Below are positions 9,220 to 19,295 of a DNA stretch of 64,000 bases, in pieces. Both the position numbers and the translations under genes were made by a program. Source of the DNA: Bacillota bacterium (lineage in GTDB: Bacteria; Bacillota; UBA994); the NCBI GenBank assembly GCA_009773495.1, contig WSXW01000003.1, positions 1-64,000 on the forward strand, in the 5' to 3' direction. The notes beneath the pieces are model-generated. The model was not told where the DNA came from. It made no database searches and worked only from the letters and a program-made list of their open reading frames with translations. Positions within the stretch are counted from its first letter, which is position 1. The number at the start of each line of letters is the position of its first letter.

Positions 9220-9846
9220 CTAAAATAGGGTTAAGGCTGCCTTAATAAAAACGGGCGTAATGAAGACTTCCACGAGGCTGGCTGCAGCCATCAGTAACAA
9301 GAATAGTACGGTGTTCGCGCTGTACTGAACAGCGGGTGATGTATTTTTGCGCAGCCCCACTCTATGCTTGCCGCCAAAAATGACAGAGAACGAAAAACAA
9401 ATGCCCAGCGCACCCAACCCTACCAGGGCGGGAACAACGATTAGATTGTGTGGAATTATCGAGGCCAGAGCGAATAGGAAGCCTTTGAGGCCCAGTTCAT
9501 CTACTAGAAAACCCACACTAAAACCAATTACGAATCCCCGCGCAAAGATCAGGCCAATAATCACCGGTACTCCGAAAACTATGAGACCGCATAACCACAT
9601 CAGGACAACAGTCTGAAAATTCATCCATACAACGCTTTGCCAAGTCGCTGCCTCTAGTTTGCCCACCATCATGGTTTCAAAATAGGTGTTAATATAACCG
9701 ATTAAGTCTTGTTTTTGGTGAAAGGTTATAGCCTTTACCGTAACTGCTCCAGAGACAGTTCCGATCACGAATACTAGGCAGGCTATAGCATAGGCCAACC
9801 ATCGCTGACGAATATGTTCTGCAAAGCCAAATCCTCTGCGACTCAT
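9220..9846 (-). CDS. spoIIM: Stage II sporulation protein M
   Basis: 208-aa multi-TM protein with the SpoIIM pattern (GFVIGFSVGFLVDELGLKGFLFALASIIPHNLI). Confidence 0.9.
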   Translation of the reverse strand: MSRRGFGFAEHIRQRWLAYAIACLVFVIGTVSGAVTVKAITFHQKQDLIGYINTYFETMMVGKLEAATWQSVVWMNFQTVVLMWLCGLIVFGVPVIIGLIFARGFVIGFSVGFLVDELGLKGFLFALASIIPHNLIVVPALVGLGALGICFSFSVIFGGKHRVGLRKNTSPAVQYSANTVLFLLLMAAASLVEVFITPVFIKAALTLF

Positions 9847-9935
9847 GTACAGCCCCCCCCTTCTGCATGTTTAGTACTAAATACTATAAGGTATGCGGGA
9901 AGCGTGGCCTTCATAAGCTAGGGTGAGGTGATTTG

Positions 9936-10070
9936 ATGAAAATCTTTGTCCGCGCTTCATCCTTAGTAATAAAAGGTACTACGTCTAGCATTATGCGTCA
10001 GTTGCGGGAGATGGCAAAGACTTATCCCCATATGACCTTACTTGAGTACATCAAACACCGTCTAAATTAG
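9936..10070 (+). CDS. Small protein (44 aa), candidate MciZ-like FtsZ inhibitor
   Basis: ATG behind GGGTGAGGTG; MKIFVRASSLVIKGTTSSIMRQLREMAKTYPHMTLLEYIKHRLN*. Below the ORF-track length cutoff. Pattern G....I...L.E...T[FY] and size match MciZ as remembered; divergent from spoIIM. Confidence 0.55.
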   Translation: MKIFVRASSLVIKGTTSSIMRQLREMAKTYPHMTLLEYIKHRLN

Positions 10071-10148
10071 GATCGAAGTCAGCGTTATGGGTTAAGTACA
10101 GTATGCCTCCGCTGAATTCCTTCCTGCCGCTGTCTATGTTCTGTCAAC

Positions 10149-10181
10149 GAGGAACAAGGCACTAGAAACTAGGAACAGAAC
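10149..10181. repeat. Heptanucleotide array, AGGAAC dialect
   Basis: GAGGAAC AAGGCAC TAGAAAC TAGGAAC AGAAC. Confidence 0.7.
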
Positions 10182-10213
10182 AAAGGCGAGAGTATATGCT
10201 CCCGCCCTTGTTT
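10180..10213 (-). terminator. Terminator of the 2-oxoacid oxidoreductase cluster
   Basis: Minus strand AACAAGGGCGGGAG-catata-CTCTCGCCTTTGTT, mismatch-containing stem. Confidence 0.55.
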
Positions 10214-10215
10214 CA

Positions 10216-10752
10216 TTATTTAACTAGCTCTCTGCCGCGGGCTATGGCCTCTAAGTTTAACGGCAGTAGATCTTGGCGGTGAGCCGGCAAGGCCTTCTTT
10301 AAGGCGGCTTCTACCGCAGAAGTACTTACTGCTTCAGTAGCAGCGAGTAACGCCCCCAACATTACCATATTCGCTACACGGGTGTTACCAAGCTCTGCTG
10401 CTATTTCATTAGCAGGGATGGCAATTAAACGCACATCTGTGCGGGTAGGAGCTCTGTGGATAAGGGAGCTATTGTAGATAAGCACCCCGCCTGGCTTAAC
10501 TAGGGGTTCAAACTTGTCTAGCGAAGGCAGGTTCATGGCGATAACTGCCTTCGGCTCAGATACAACCGGTGAACCTACAGGTGCATCCGAAACGATTACG
10601 GTGCAGTTAGCTGTACCACCGCGCATTTCAGGGCCGTAAGCGGGCATCCATGATACCTGTTTATTGTCTACCATCCCGGCGTAAGTCAGTAGCTGACCCA
10701 TGAGCATAACGCCCTGTCCACCAAATCCGGCCATAATCACATCAAGTATCAT
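10216..10752 (-). CDS. 2-oxoacid:ferredoxin oxidoreductase, gamma subunit (VorC/KorC type)
   Basis: [44 protein letters not shown]. Confidence 0.88.
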   Translation of the reverse strand: MILDVIMAGFGGQGVMLMGQLLTYAGMVDNKQVSWMPAYGPEMRGGTANCTVIVSDAPVGSPVVSEPKAVIAMNLPSLDKFEPLVKPGGVLIYNSSLIHRAPTRTDVRLIAIPANEIAAELGNTRVANMVMLGALLAATEAVSTSAVEAALKKALPAHRQDLLPLNLEAIARGRELVK

Positions 10753-11501
10753 TTTTTTTCACCTGCCTCGATGTCCTTAATTTCGCCTAAGGGGAAGTAA
10801 GGCAGCATCTCGGATTTTACTTTATTGAGCGCCTCAATAGGGGTGATTCCCCAGTTAGTGGGACAAGTTGAGAGAATTTCGACTAGCGTAAACCCTTTGC
10901 CGGCTAACTGATACTCAAAAGCCTTCTTAATGGCTTTGCGAGCCCTAACGATATTAGCTACATTATGAACGGACACTCGCGCAATATAGGCGGGGCCGTC
11001 CAGGGTCGCTAGCATTTCTGATATTCTAATGGGGAAACCTTGTTTACTGGTATCGCGGCCGTAGGGGGATGTTGTGGTCTTGTCGCCTGGTAAGGTCGTA
11101 GGAGCCATCTGGCCACCAGTCATACCATAAATGCCATTGTTGACGAAGATGGTAGTAATCTGTTCGCTACGTGCCGCGGCATGCACAATTTCGGCACAAC
11201 CGATGGAAGCCAAGTCGCCGTCTCCCTGGTAGGTAAATACGGCAGAGTCAGGGCACACGCGCTTAATACCAGTGGCAACTGCAGGCGCACGGCCGTGAGC
11301 AGCCTGCTGCATATCGCAAGTAAAGTAGTTATAGGCCAACACTGCGCAACCTACGGGTGCTACACCAATAGTCTTATCTACGATGCCTAATTCATCTATA
11401 ACCTCGGCGATTAACCTGTGAATAATACCGTGGGTACAGCCGGGGCAATAGTGGGTAGGTACGTCAGCTAGAGCTTTCGGACGTTCAAAAACTTTAACCA
11501 C
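10749..11501 (-). CDS. 2-oxoacid:ferredoxin oxidoreductase, TPP-binding beta subunit
   Basis: [47 protein letters not shown]. Confidence 0.9.
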   Translation of the reverse strand: MVKVFERPKALADVPTHYCPGCTHGIIHRLIAEVIDELGIVDKTIGVAPVGCAVLAYNYFTCDMQQAAHGRAPAVATGIKRVCPDSAVFTYQGDGDLASIGCAEIVHAAARSEQITTIFVNNGIYGMTGGQMAPTTLPGDKTTTSPYGRDTSKQGFPIRISEMLATLDGPAYIARVSVHNVANIVRARKAIKKAFEYQLAGKGFTLVEILSTCPTNWGITPIEALNKVKSEMLPYFPLGEIKDIEAGEKK

Positions 11502-12568
11502 TATTTTGCACCCCCTAGGATCTCTCTTACTTGAGCCGCAATCTCCTCAGGCGCGGGAACAATGCCGCCCATACGACCATAGAAATAAACAGGCTTACAG
11601 CCATTTACGGTTAAACGCACATCTTCTACCATCTGACCGGCACTCATTTCCACTGTCAAGAAGCTCTTTACAGTAGGAATAACCTTTTCAAAATCCTTAA
11701 CGGGGAACGGCCACAAAGAAATTGGCCTAATTAGCCCGACTTTTAGCCCTTCTTGCCTGAGCTGAGTTACAGCGGTTTTAGCTATACGGGCAGTTGAACC
11801 GTAAGCCACGATAGCAAGTTCGGCATCATCACAGTCAACGATCTCAGCCTTTTGCTCCGCTTCCACAATGCGGGCGTATTTCTCTTGTAGCCTGATATTG
11901 TGTTCTTCTAGTCCATGCGGGTCCAAAACTAACGAATTGATGATATTGGTTTTCCCGCCGTGATTACGAAGGCCATTTGTGGCCCATTCTTTAGCGGGCA
12001 GTTCCCGTAGTTTTGTAGCTTTGAACTCAACGGGTTCCATCATTTGCCCTAGGAGGCCGTCGCCTAAAATGAGCACTGGATTGCGGTAGTAGTCAGCAAG
12101 GTCAAAGGCTTCCGTTACTAGGTCCACAGCCTCTTGTAAATTGGCCGGGGCAAGTACAATTAGTCTGTAATCACCATGTCCTCCACCCTTAACAGACTGG
12201 AAATAGTCTCCCTGACCAGGCTGGATTCCACCTAATCCCGGACCTCCGCGAACGATGTTGACAATTACAGCTGGCAATTCTGCACCAGCAATGTAGGAGA
12301 TGCCCTCCTGCTTTAGGCTAATACCAGGGCTAGATGAAGAAGTCATGGCCCGTGCACCAGCTCCAGCTGCCCCATATACCATATTAATCGCAGCTATTTC
12401 ACTCTCGGCTTGCACAAAGGTGCCATCTACTTGAGGCATACGACGTGACATATACTCAGGCAACTCGTTTTGCGGGGTTATGGGGTAACCAAAGAAAAAG
12501 CGGCAACCTGCCTTAATGGCTGCTTCCCCTATCGCCTCGTTGCCCTTCATTAAAATGCGTTCGCCCAT
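11501..12568 (-). CDS. vorB: 2-oxoacid:ferredoxin oxidoreductase, alpha subunit (VorB type)
   Basis: [64 protein letters not shown]; start trimmed from the ORF-track start. Confidence 0.88.
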   Translation of the reverse strand: MGERILMKGNEAIGEAAIKAGCRFFFGYPITPQNELPEYMSRRMPQVDGTFVQAESEIAAINMVYGAAGAGARAMTSSSSPGISLKQEGISYIAGAELPAVIVNIVRGGPGLGGIQPGQGDYFQSVKGGGHGDYRLIVLAPANLQEAVDLVTEAFDLADYYRNPVLILGDGLLGQMMEPVEFKATKLRELPAKEWATNGLRNHGGKTNIINSLVLDPHGLEEHNIRLQEKYARIVEAEQKAEIVDCDDAELAIVAYGSTARIAKTAVTQLRQEGLKVGLIRPISLWPFPVKDFEKVIPTVKSFLTVEMSAGQMVEDVRLTVNGCKPVYFYGRMGGIVPAPEEIAAQVREILGGAK

Positions 12569-12579
12569 AGTCTCTCCTC

Positions 12580-12783
12580 CTACTTCTCTACTTCGATTAC
12601 TGCGTCCGGACAGATGCGGGCGCAAGCTGCACAAGCAATGCACTTTTTCATATCACTCACGGTAGCTGGTCGAAAACCCTTGCTGTTGATCTTGTCTGCC
12701 ATGACCACAATCTTGACGGGGCACACAGTGGTACATAGTTCACAGCCTTTGCACCTTTCTTCGGTGAATGTCACCTTTCCCAT
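12580..12783 (-). CDS. 4Fe-4S ferredoxin subunit of the 2-oxoacid oxidoreductase
   Basis: Two CxxCxxCxxxCP clusters: CKGCELCTTVCP and CIACAACARICP. Confidence 0.9.
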   Translation of the reverse strand: MGKVTFTEERCKGCELCTTVCPVKIVVMADKINSKGFRPATVSDMKKCIACAACARICPDAVIEVEK

Positions 12784-12796
12784 GTCAGAACCTCCT

Positions 12797-13498
12797 CTAT
12801 ATTTTGTCAGGCTCCTTCCATGGCGGCCTCATCGATAACCGCAAGGGAAGGACGGGGTATTCGGGTAGCAAGCGTGTGACCTCTTCAACTAACTCAGGTA
12901 CACACGCGGTGAACACTGTCTCGATACCAGTCAAAGCGGTAACTTCTGTGAGCAACTGCTGACCTCTAACTAAATCAGACGCTTGGGTATACTCCATGAT
13001 GTTCGCATTGTTGCACAAACCGGTGACGGTCAAACGGGACTTCTGTTCAATTAAGCGCAGTAACTCTGCTACATCCCTTGCCGTTCTGGTGTGCGGTCTA
13101 TTGGGGTTTACCACCAAGTACAGGTCGTATGGCGTCGTACTAAGGTCGTGCTTGAACCGACCTAAAGCCCTCGCACCTGCAGGGTCCCCCCCTACATCAA
13201 TCACTACGTCTTGGGTTTGATCTAAGATGCTGCCGCCAATGGAAGGGGGCAAAGCAGGTAAGTCTGCCGTACGCAAGGCACCTTCAGGCGCGATGACGTG
13301 GACGCCTCGAGCGGCTAGCTCAACTATTCTATCTCGACTGCGAAAGTACGGGTTAACGATATCTAAGTCCACTAAGGCTATAGGGTTTTCGCGTGCGCTC
13401 GCACTCTTAGCCAAGGCTAGATTAATGGAAACCTCAGTCTTACCACTCCCGTACCCGCCAGTAATAATCGTTACTCTGTGACGCCAAAATTTAGGCAT
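12797..13498 (-). CDS. P-loop NTPase of unknown role, between the ferredoxin oxidoreductase cluster and butyrate kinase
   Basis: ITGGYGSGKTEVSINLALA (Walker A) and VDLDIVNPYFRSRDR. Confidence 0.75.
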   Translation of the reverse strand: MPKFWRHRVTIITGGYGSGKTEVSINLALAKSASARENPIALVDLDIVNPYFRSRDRIVELAARGVHVIAPEGALRTADLPALPPSIGGSILDQTQDVVIDVGGDPAGARALGRFKHDLSTTPYDLYLVVNPNRPHTRTARDVAELLRLIEQKSRLTVTGLCNNANIMEYTQASDLVRGQQLLTEVTALTGIETVFTACVPELVEEVTRLLPEYPVLPLRLSMRPPWKEPDKI

Positions 13499-14573
13499 AG
13501 ATCTGAGCTGTCTCCTGACCCATCAGCACACGCAGTGCCCCCTCACACAGCGCGATCATTTCATCTTCTCCAGGCATAACTTCCACAGGACCGATAAACT
13601 GTACTGCTTCCTTAACCCAAGGTATGAGGTACTCCTGATCGTATGCTAAGCCGCCCGTAATAATAATTGCGTCAACTTGGCCGCGAAGTACCGTGGCCAT
13701 AGCCCCGATTTCTTTGGCCACTTGATAGGCTAAGGCCTTAAACACCAAGCGTGCCTGATCGTCCTGGGCCTCGATTCGGCGACGCACTTCTCGACCGTCA
13801 TTAGTACCTAAGTAGGCTATAAGGCCACCTTGGCCAGTGAGCATCTTCTTAATGTCACCTTGAGTGTATTTGCCACTAAAGCACAAACGAGCAAGGTCGC
13901 CCACAGGGAGGCTTCCACTTCTCTCTGGGGAAAATGGTCCGTCTCCGTCTAAGGCGTTATTCACGTCAATTACCTTGCCGTTTTCATGTGCTCCGACAGA
14001 GATTCCGCCCCCCAGATGTGCAATAATCAGGTTCAATTCTTCGTAGTTGGTGCCCTTAGACTGCGCATAACGCTTAGCAACAGCTTTCTGATTCAAGGCG
14101 TGAAAAATGCTCTTGCGTTCGATTAGGGGGTGCCCCGAAATACGGGCAATAGGTTGCATTTCGTCGACAACCACAGGGTCAACAATAAAGGCAGGAATAT
14201 TAAGAGCAGAGGCGAAATCCTTGGCGAGGAGTCCTCCTAGGTTAGAGGCGTGTTCACCCCGCTCTGCCTGTTTTAAATCACTTGCCATAAGTTCGTTGAC
14301 CGTATAGGTCCCACCGGGGATAGGCTTTAAGAGACCACCGCGCCCCACTACAGCGGTTAATTTTTGCATCGGGAACTCTTGGGAGGCGATGAATTTAGTA
14401 ATCGCCTCCCGGCGAAACTGGTACTGGTCCGCTATGCGGGGGTACGGTGTCAGTTCCTGAGCGGCATGGCGCAGCGTCTCTTCAAAAAGAAGCAGGTTAC
14501 CCTCGAATACAGCGACCTTAGTAGAGGTAGAGCCAGGGTTAATACACAGGATAAATTCCTTGTCAGTAGTCAT
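13491..14573 (-). CDS. buk: Butyrate kinase
   Basis: CINPGSTSTKVAVFEG, HLGGGISVGAHENGKVIDVNNALDGDGPFSPERSGSLP. Confidence 0.93.
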   Translation of the reverse strand: MTTDKEFILCINPGSTSTKVAVFEGNLLLFEETLRHAAQELTPYPRIADQYQFRREAITKFIASQEFPMQKLTAVVGRGGLLKPIPGGTYTVNELMASDLKQAERGEHASNLGGLLAKDFASALNIPAFIVDPVVVDEMQPIARISGHPLIERKSIFHALNQKAVAKRYAQSKGTNYEELNLIIAHLGGGISVGAHENGKVIDVNNALDGDGPFSPERSGSLPVGDLARLCFSGKYTQGDIKKMLTGQGGLIAYLGTNDGREVRRRIEAQDDQARLVFKALAYQVAKEIGAMATVLRGQVDAIIITGGLAYDQEYLIPWVKEAVQFIGPVEVMPGEDEMIALCEGALRVLMGQETAQIYA

Positions 14574-14575
14574 GG

Positions 14576-15478
14576 CTACTTCCTAGCGGCTACGGAGGCG
14601 CAAGCTATGGAGAGTAGTTTTGCCTCATGAGAGTCGGAACGCGAGGTGAGAACGATTGGCGCAGCGGCTCCGGCGATGAGTCCGGCAACCTTGGCATTAG
14701 CCAAATAAACAAGCGTCTTGTATAAGACGTTACCGACCTCAATGTACGGAACAACTAGGACATCAACGTCGCCAGAAACCTCTGACTTAATGCCTTTGTG
14801 TTTTGCCGCCTCGGCGCTAATCGCCCCATCAAAGGCTAGTGGTCCATGTACAATACAATTCGTAAGCTCTCCCCGTTCTGCCATGGCTTGTAGCTCGGCT
14901 GCGTCGACAGTTGCTGGCATCTTGGGGTTAACCAGCTCGAGAGCTGCAATAGCTGCGACCTTTGGCGTCTTGATGCCTAGGGCCCGCGCAATGTCCACTG
15001 CGTTCTGGGTTATCTCAGCTTTCTGCTTAAGATCCGGAGCTATGTTCTGCCCACCATCGCTCATAAAGAGTAGTTTATGGTATGTTGGTACTTCGAAGAC
15101 AGCTACATGACTAAGCACTCTGCCGGTCCTTAGGCCGTTATCTTTGTCTAGTACAGCCCTCAAGATATCAGCTGTGCCGATCAGACCTTTCATTAACATA
15201 TGAGCACGACCTTCGCGTACGAGTGAAACGGCTAATTTAGCCGCCTGGACATTGTCCGTTTCGTTTTGAATCTCGAGCGAGGTGATGTCAAAACCTACTT
15301 CTTCGGCAATCGAGCGTATCTTTACGGCATCGCCAACTAGAATAGCCTCAGCTATGCCAGCTTCCTGCGCGTCTTTGATAGCAGATAGTACGTCTGCGTC
15401 CTGGGCAACCGCAACTGCAATCGTGCGCCGTGGGCCTTGCTTTGCTGCAGCAAGGACTTCTGAAAAGTTTTTTAGCAT
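14576..15478 (-). CDS. ptb: Phosphate butyryltransferase
   Basis: HMLMKGLIGTADILRAVLDKDNGLR, ALELVNPKMPATVDA, GPLAFDGAISAEAAKHKGI. Confidence 0.92.
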   Translation of the reverse strand: MLKNFSEVLAAAKQGPRRTIAVAVAQDADVLSAIKDAQEAGIAEAILVGDAVKIRSIAEEVGFDITSLEIQNETDNVQAAKLAVSLVREGRAHMLMKGLIGTADILRAVLDKDNGLRTGRVLSHVAVFEVPTYHKLLFMSDGGQNIAPDLKQKAEITQNAVDIARALGIKTPKVAAIAALELVNPKMPATVDAAELQAMAERGELTNCIVHGPLAFDGAISAEAAKHKGIKSEVSGDVDVLVVPYIEVGNVLYKTLVYLANAKVAGLIAGAAAPIVLTSRSDSHEAKLLSIACASVAARK

Positions 15479-16569
15479 TTTAGCCCCTCCTGTTTATATA
15501 TTTGAGGTTTTTCTTCTTGAGATAAAACACGGCAAGCGCCTTCAGCAAGTGCCAGCATTTCATCTTCTCCCGGGTAGACTTTTACAGGAGCAATGAATTT
15601 AACATAGTCTGTGACTGCTTGAGTTAGTCGTTCTGAGTTTGCCAACCCTCCGGTAAGAACAATGGCATCTACTACACCCATTAACACAGTAGCCATTGCC
15701 CCAATCTCCTTTGCTATTTGAAACGCCATGGCTTGCATAATGGTTTTAGCTTTAGTATCTCCCTCGTCTGCTCTGCGGTAAGCTTCTCTAGCATCATTTG
15801 TCCCGAGGTATGCAACCATGCCGCCTTGACCAGAGATAAGCTTTAGCACTTCCCTTTCAGTATACTCGCCGCTAAAGCACAGCGATACCAAGTCGCCGCA
15901 GGGCAAGCTCCCTGTGCGTTCAGGTGAAAAAGGCCCCATTTCGTTTGCATTATTTACGTCAACTATTTTGCCGTCTCGTAGTGGAACGACAGAGATGCCG
16001 CCTCCTAAGTGTACCATAATAAGCTTTGTGGCCTCAAAGCGAACTCCCATATCTTGTGATACGCGTCTAGCAACAGCCTTTATGTTGAGGGCATGACCTA
16101 AGCTGCGTCGCGTGATGGCGGGATGTCCGGAAATACGGGCTACGTCATCAAATTCATCAACAGCTACAGGATCCACAACAAAGCTAGGTATGTTGTACTG
16201 CTCTGCAATACCGCGCGCTAATAGTCCGCCTAGGTTCGAGGCATGCTGACCCTGCACACCCCTTTTCAGATCGGAGAGCATATGGTCGCTAACAATATAA
16301 GTGCCGCCTCTTAGTGGCTTAAGTAGACCTCCCCGACCAACTACAGCGTCTAAACGTGCGTTGGTGCCAAGTTGAGGGAGGTTAGCCTTCAAAAACTCTT
16401 GAACCGCTTGCAAGCGAAACTGATACTGCTCAGAAATCGTGGGGAATTGGGCTAGTTCACTGGCAGAATGACTAAGGTTCTCCTGTTTAGAGCCGGTGGT
16501 CCCAACGAAAAGAGCAACCTTAGTTGAAGTGCTGCCTGGGTTAATAACTAGCAGGGAATGGTTGTACAT
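15472..16569 (-). CDS. buk: Butyrate kinase, second copy
   Basis: VINPGSTSTKVALFVG, HLGGGISVVPLRDGKIVDVNNANEMGPFSPERTGSLP; paralogous to 13491-14573. Confidence 0.93.
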   Translation of the reverse strand: MYNHSLLVINPGSTSTKVALFVGTTGSKQENLSHSASELAQFPTISEQYQFRLQAVQEFLKANLPQLGTNARLDAVVGRGGLLKPLRGGTYIVSDHMLSDLKRGVQGQHASNLGGLLARGIAEQYNIPSFVVDPVAVDEFDDVARISGHPAITRRSLGHALNIKAVARRVSQDMGVRFEATKLIMVHLGGGISVVPLRDGKIVDVNNANEMGPFSPERTGSLPCGDLVSLCFSGEYTEREVLKLISGQGGMVAYLGTNDAREAYRRADEGDTKAKTIMQAMAFQIAKEIGAMATVLMGVVDAIVLTGGLANSERLTQAVTDYVKFIAPVKVYPGEDEMLALAEGACRVLSQEEKPQIYKQEGLKC

Positions 16570-16664
16570 TCGCTAACCTCCTCCAAGTTGTACAGTTTAC
16601 GTTCTGAAACATACTATTCTTCCCTTGATACGTAAAACCTTTTGAAAGAAAATTGCGTGTTTTG

Positions 16665-16700
16665 TCGTTCCTTGTAAACAGGAACTAAGAACGAGGAACG
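16665..16700. repeat. Heptanucleotide array, AGGAAC dialect, with inverted GTTCCT
   Basis: GTTCCTtgtaaa then CAGGAAC TAAGAAC GAGGAAC. Confidence 0.7.
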
Positions 16701-16711
16701 GTCCATGGTCA

Positions 16712-16746
16712 ATAAAAAAAGCACACAGTGAGCTGTGCGCTTTTAC
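16712..16746 (-). terminator. Terminator of spo0A
   Basis: Minus strand AAGCGCACAG-CTCA-CTGTGTGCTTTTTTT. Confidence 0.75.
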
Positions 16747-16749
16747 TCA

Positions 16750-17523
16750 TTAGACTGCTCTTTCTAGCCTTAGACGGTCTGCAACCATAGCTATGAATTC
16801 TGAATTAGTTGGCTTGCCCCGCCGATGGTCTACGGTAAATCCGAACAGCTTATTAATCGCATCAATATTACCGCGACTCCATGCCACCTCAATGGCATGC
16901 CTAATGGCACGCTCGACGCGACTTGGCGTCGTGTCGTGTTGTTCGGCAATCATCGGGTAAAGAATCTTGGTGATGGCAGTGAGAAGTTGAATCTCCTCAG
17001 TTACCATGGATATAGCCTCTCTCAGATATATATACCCACGAATGTTAGCAGGTACGCCTAGCTCATGTAGAAAGTTTGAGATTTTTTGATCGAGGTTCTT
17101 ATGAGAGCGTTGTTGTTCGTAGCTGGCAGGGCTGGGTGCACTGTCACTGCTAAACAACTGTCTAATTCGTTGAGCCAAAGTTTCGAGATTAAAGGGCTTT
17201 AATATGTAGTAACTTGCCCCAAGCTCAAGTACCCGCTTTGTCATTTGTTCTTGACCTAGTGCGGTCAACATAATAGTCTTGGGCTTAGACTTCTCTGGCA
17301 TAGATACCATGCGTTCTAACACACCGATGCCATCAAGATGGGGCATGATAATGTCAAGAACGCACACGTCGGGCTTGTGAGCCTGCATCAAGTCTAGCGC
17401 TTCAACGCCGTTATGACCTACACCTACAACTATAAACTCTGGACGTTTGGACAAGAACTCCGACAAGAGGTCACAGAAGTCCCGGTTGTCGTCTACGATT
17501 AGGACTTTGATTTTATCGCTCAC
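16750..17523 (-). CDS. spo0A: Sporulation master regulator Spo0A
   Basis: Receiver [19 protein letters not shown]...[16 protein letters not shown] and DNA-binding domain [30 protein letters not shown]...[15 protein letters not shown]. Confidence 0.97.
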   Translation of the reverse strand: MSDKIKVLIVDDNRDFCDLLSEFLSKRPEFIVVGVGHNGVEALDLMQAHKPDVCVLDIIMPHLDGIGVLERMVSMPEKSKPKTIMLTALGQEQMTKRVLELGASYYILKPFNLETLAQRIRQLFSSDSAPSPASYEQQRSHKNLDQKISNFLHELGVPANIRGYIYLREAISMVTEEIQLLTAITKILYPMIAEQHDTTPSRVERAIRHAIEVAWSRGNIDAINKLFGFTVDHRRGKPTNSEFIAMVADRLRLERAV

Positions 17524-17621
17524 GCTACTACCTCCTCATTTAATCCACAAAAAAGCTTATATTTACCATTCCACAGCACGATACGTTTCTCCTTCAGATA
17601 ATCTCATAATTTTATTGAATA

Positions 17622-17650
17622 ACAAAATAGAGCGCGCTTAGGGCGCGCTC
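17622..17650 (-). terminator. Terminator of spoIVB
   Basis: Minus strand GAGCGCGC-CCTAA-GCGCGCTC then TATTTTG. Confidence 0.75.
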
Positions 17651-17659
17651 ACTAGTAAC

Positions 17660-19012
17660 TTAGCTACTCGTCAGGGGTACAAATCTACGATAGAAGAACG
17701 TTGGTGCTGTCTCTTGTCTCTTTTCAAGCATGCCTGACTCATGAATCATCCACTCTATGAAAATTCCGTATCCGCGCGTCGGATCGTTAACGAAAACATG
17801 TGTTATGGCGCCTACGATGATACCGTTCTGTACTATAGGACTTCCCGACATCCCCTGAACAATACCTCCTGTTGCTTCTAATAATTTTGGGTCTGTAACC
17901 TTAATTACCAAACCTTTGCCGCTTGGAGTGTACTGTTGCCTGGAGACGCGTTGAATCTCAATGTCAAAGTTCTCTACATTCTCTCCCTCAATAACGGTGT
18001 AGATTTGCGCTGGCCCTTCCTGTACCTGATCCTTTAAGGCGATGGGGAGAGGATTACTGCCGTTGGTCAGGTCGATTAGAATGTCACCGAAAATTCCAAA
18101 AGGCGTGTTCCTCGTTATGCTGCCCACGGTGATGTGTTCTTCAATAAAAACACTACGCTTTTCACCCGGCATACCCTTTTTACCCGCCTCAATCGAAGTC
18201 ACTGTGGCCCTAACAATCTTTCCTGAGCCAACTTCGACTATTTGCCCAGTGTCGGCGTCGGTAATCACATGACCTAGTGCCCCGTACATTAGTGATTCCC
18301 GGTCAACAAAGGTAAGCGTACCTATTCCGACTGCATCGTCCCTGACATAGAGTCCCAGACGATACTTTTCAGTTTCTTCACAGTAACGGGGGGTTAGAGT
18401 GATTGTGAGCTCCGTGCTACCCCGACAGATGAGCATGGTGATGCTGTGCCCTGTACTACCTCGTTCATCAACAACCTGGCCGATAGTGTTGATACTGGGA
18501 TTCTCATGACCCTCAATCGACATTATTCTGTCACCTAGTTGCAGACCAGCATCTCTGCCTGGAGAGGTTGAACCACTAGAGTTGCGGACAGTGGCAAAAC
18601 CGACTACCATTGAACCCTTAGATTGTAGGCTGACCCCCACCGACTGACCACCCGGTACAAGCTGAATCGATGGTACAATTTCAAGGGACAGTTTCTTGAG
18701 TGTAAGTCCAAAAAGGCTTAACTTTAACTCAACCTTGCCCTGTTGCAGTGGCTCCAGAGAAAGAGGAATGCCCAATTGGTATTTTTTTGCTCCGATTAGA
18801 TCGTCCCCGTTAACTTTGAGAATACCAGGTTGATCAAGAGAAACCCATAAACCGAAAGGTAGTTGTAAAGGTAGTGCGTGTTGACTGCCTTCAGATATGC
18901 GTAGCTGGCTAGGTAGGCTCGTAAAGCTGCGAAATTGCGGTGACAGACATATAGCTAGCACCAGCGCTGAACAGAACCAACCTAACAAGATTTTGCGTGT
19001 TTGCTTGTTCAT
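17660..19012 (-). CDS. spoIVB: SpoIVB peptidase
   Basis: PDZ domain (SPGRDAGLQLGDRIMSIEG) and ATGGIVQGMSGSPIVQNGIIVGAITHVFVNDPTRGYGIFIEWM; start trimmed to MNKQTRK. Confidence 0.93.
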   Translation of the reverse strand: MNKQTRKILLGWFCSALVLAICLSPQFRSFTSLPSQLRISEGSQHALPLQLPFGLWVSLDQPGILKVNGDDLIGAKKYQLGIPLSLEPLQQGKVELKLSLFGLTLKKLSLEIVPSIQLVPGGQSVGVSLQSKGSMVVGFATVRNSSGSTSPGRDAGLQLGDRIMSIEGHENPSINTIGQVVDERGSTGHSITMLICRGSTELTITLTPRYCEETEKYRLGLYVRDDAVGIGTLTFVDRESLMYGALGHVITDADTGQIVEVGSGKIVRATVTSIEAGKKGMPGEKRSVFIEEHITVGSITRNTPFGIFGDILIDLTNGSNPLPIALKDQVQEGPAQIYTVIEGENVENFDIEIQRVSRQQYTPSGKGLVIKVTDPKLLEATGGIVQGMSGSPIVQNGIIVGAITHVFVNDPTRGYGIFIEWMIHESGMLEKRQETAPTFFYRRFVPLTSS

Positions 19013-19138
19013 CTGAGCACTCCTTTCTAAAAGTCGAATCTGTTTGTAAGTTAACCTGACAGGATTTTTACTATCCCCGTTTGTTAACATAAACAGCGTG
19101 CCTATTCGTGGGCACTAAACTACCGTTAGAAAAAAACA

Positions 19139-19168
19139 AAAAAAGCTGGCTCAACGAGCCAGCTGGGA
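19139..19168 (-). terminator. Terminator in the recN-spoIVB spacer
   Basis: Minus strand CAGCTGGCTC-GTT-GAGCCAGCTTTTTTTG. Confidence 0.75.
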
Positions 19169-19295
19169 AAAAACGGTATCATGAAAACACTGCCCGAGGA
19201 AGTGAACTGAAGCCACTGAAAGGAGCGACGAGGGAGGGAATCGCTCATATATCAGTCCATTCAGTAAACTATCTTTCGGCAAGTGGTGCAGATTT

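Noticed and set aside
9890-9919. Sigma-E promoter (GGTATGC-N15-CATAAGCT) for the MciZ-like ORF
   Set aside because: Predicted start would fall inside the ribosome-binding site, so the spacing is not compatible with a useful leader.
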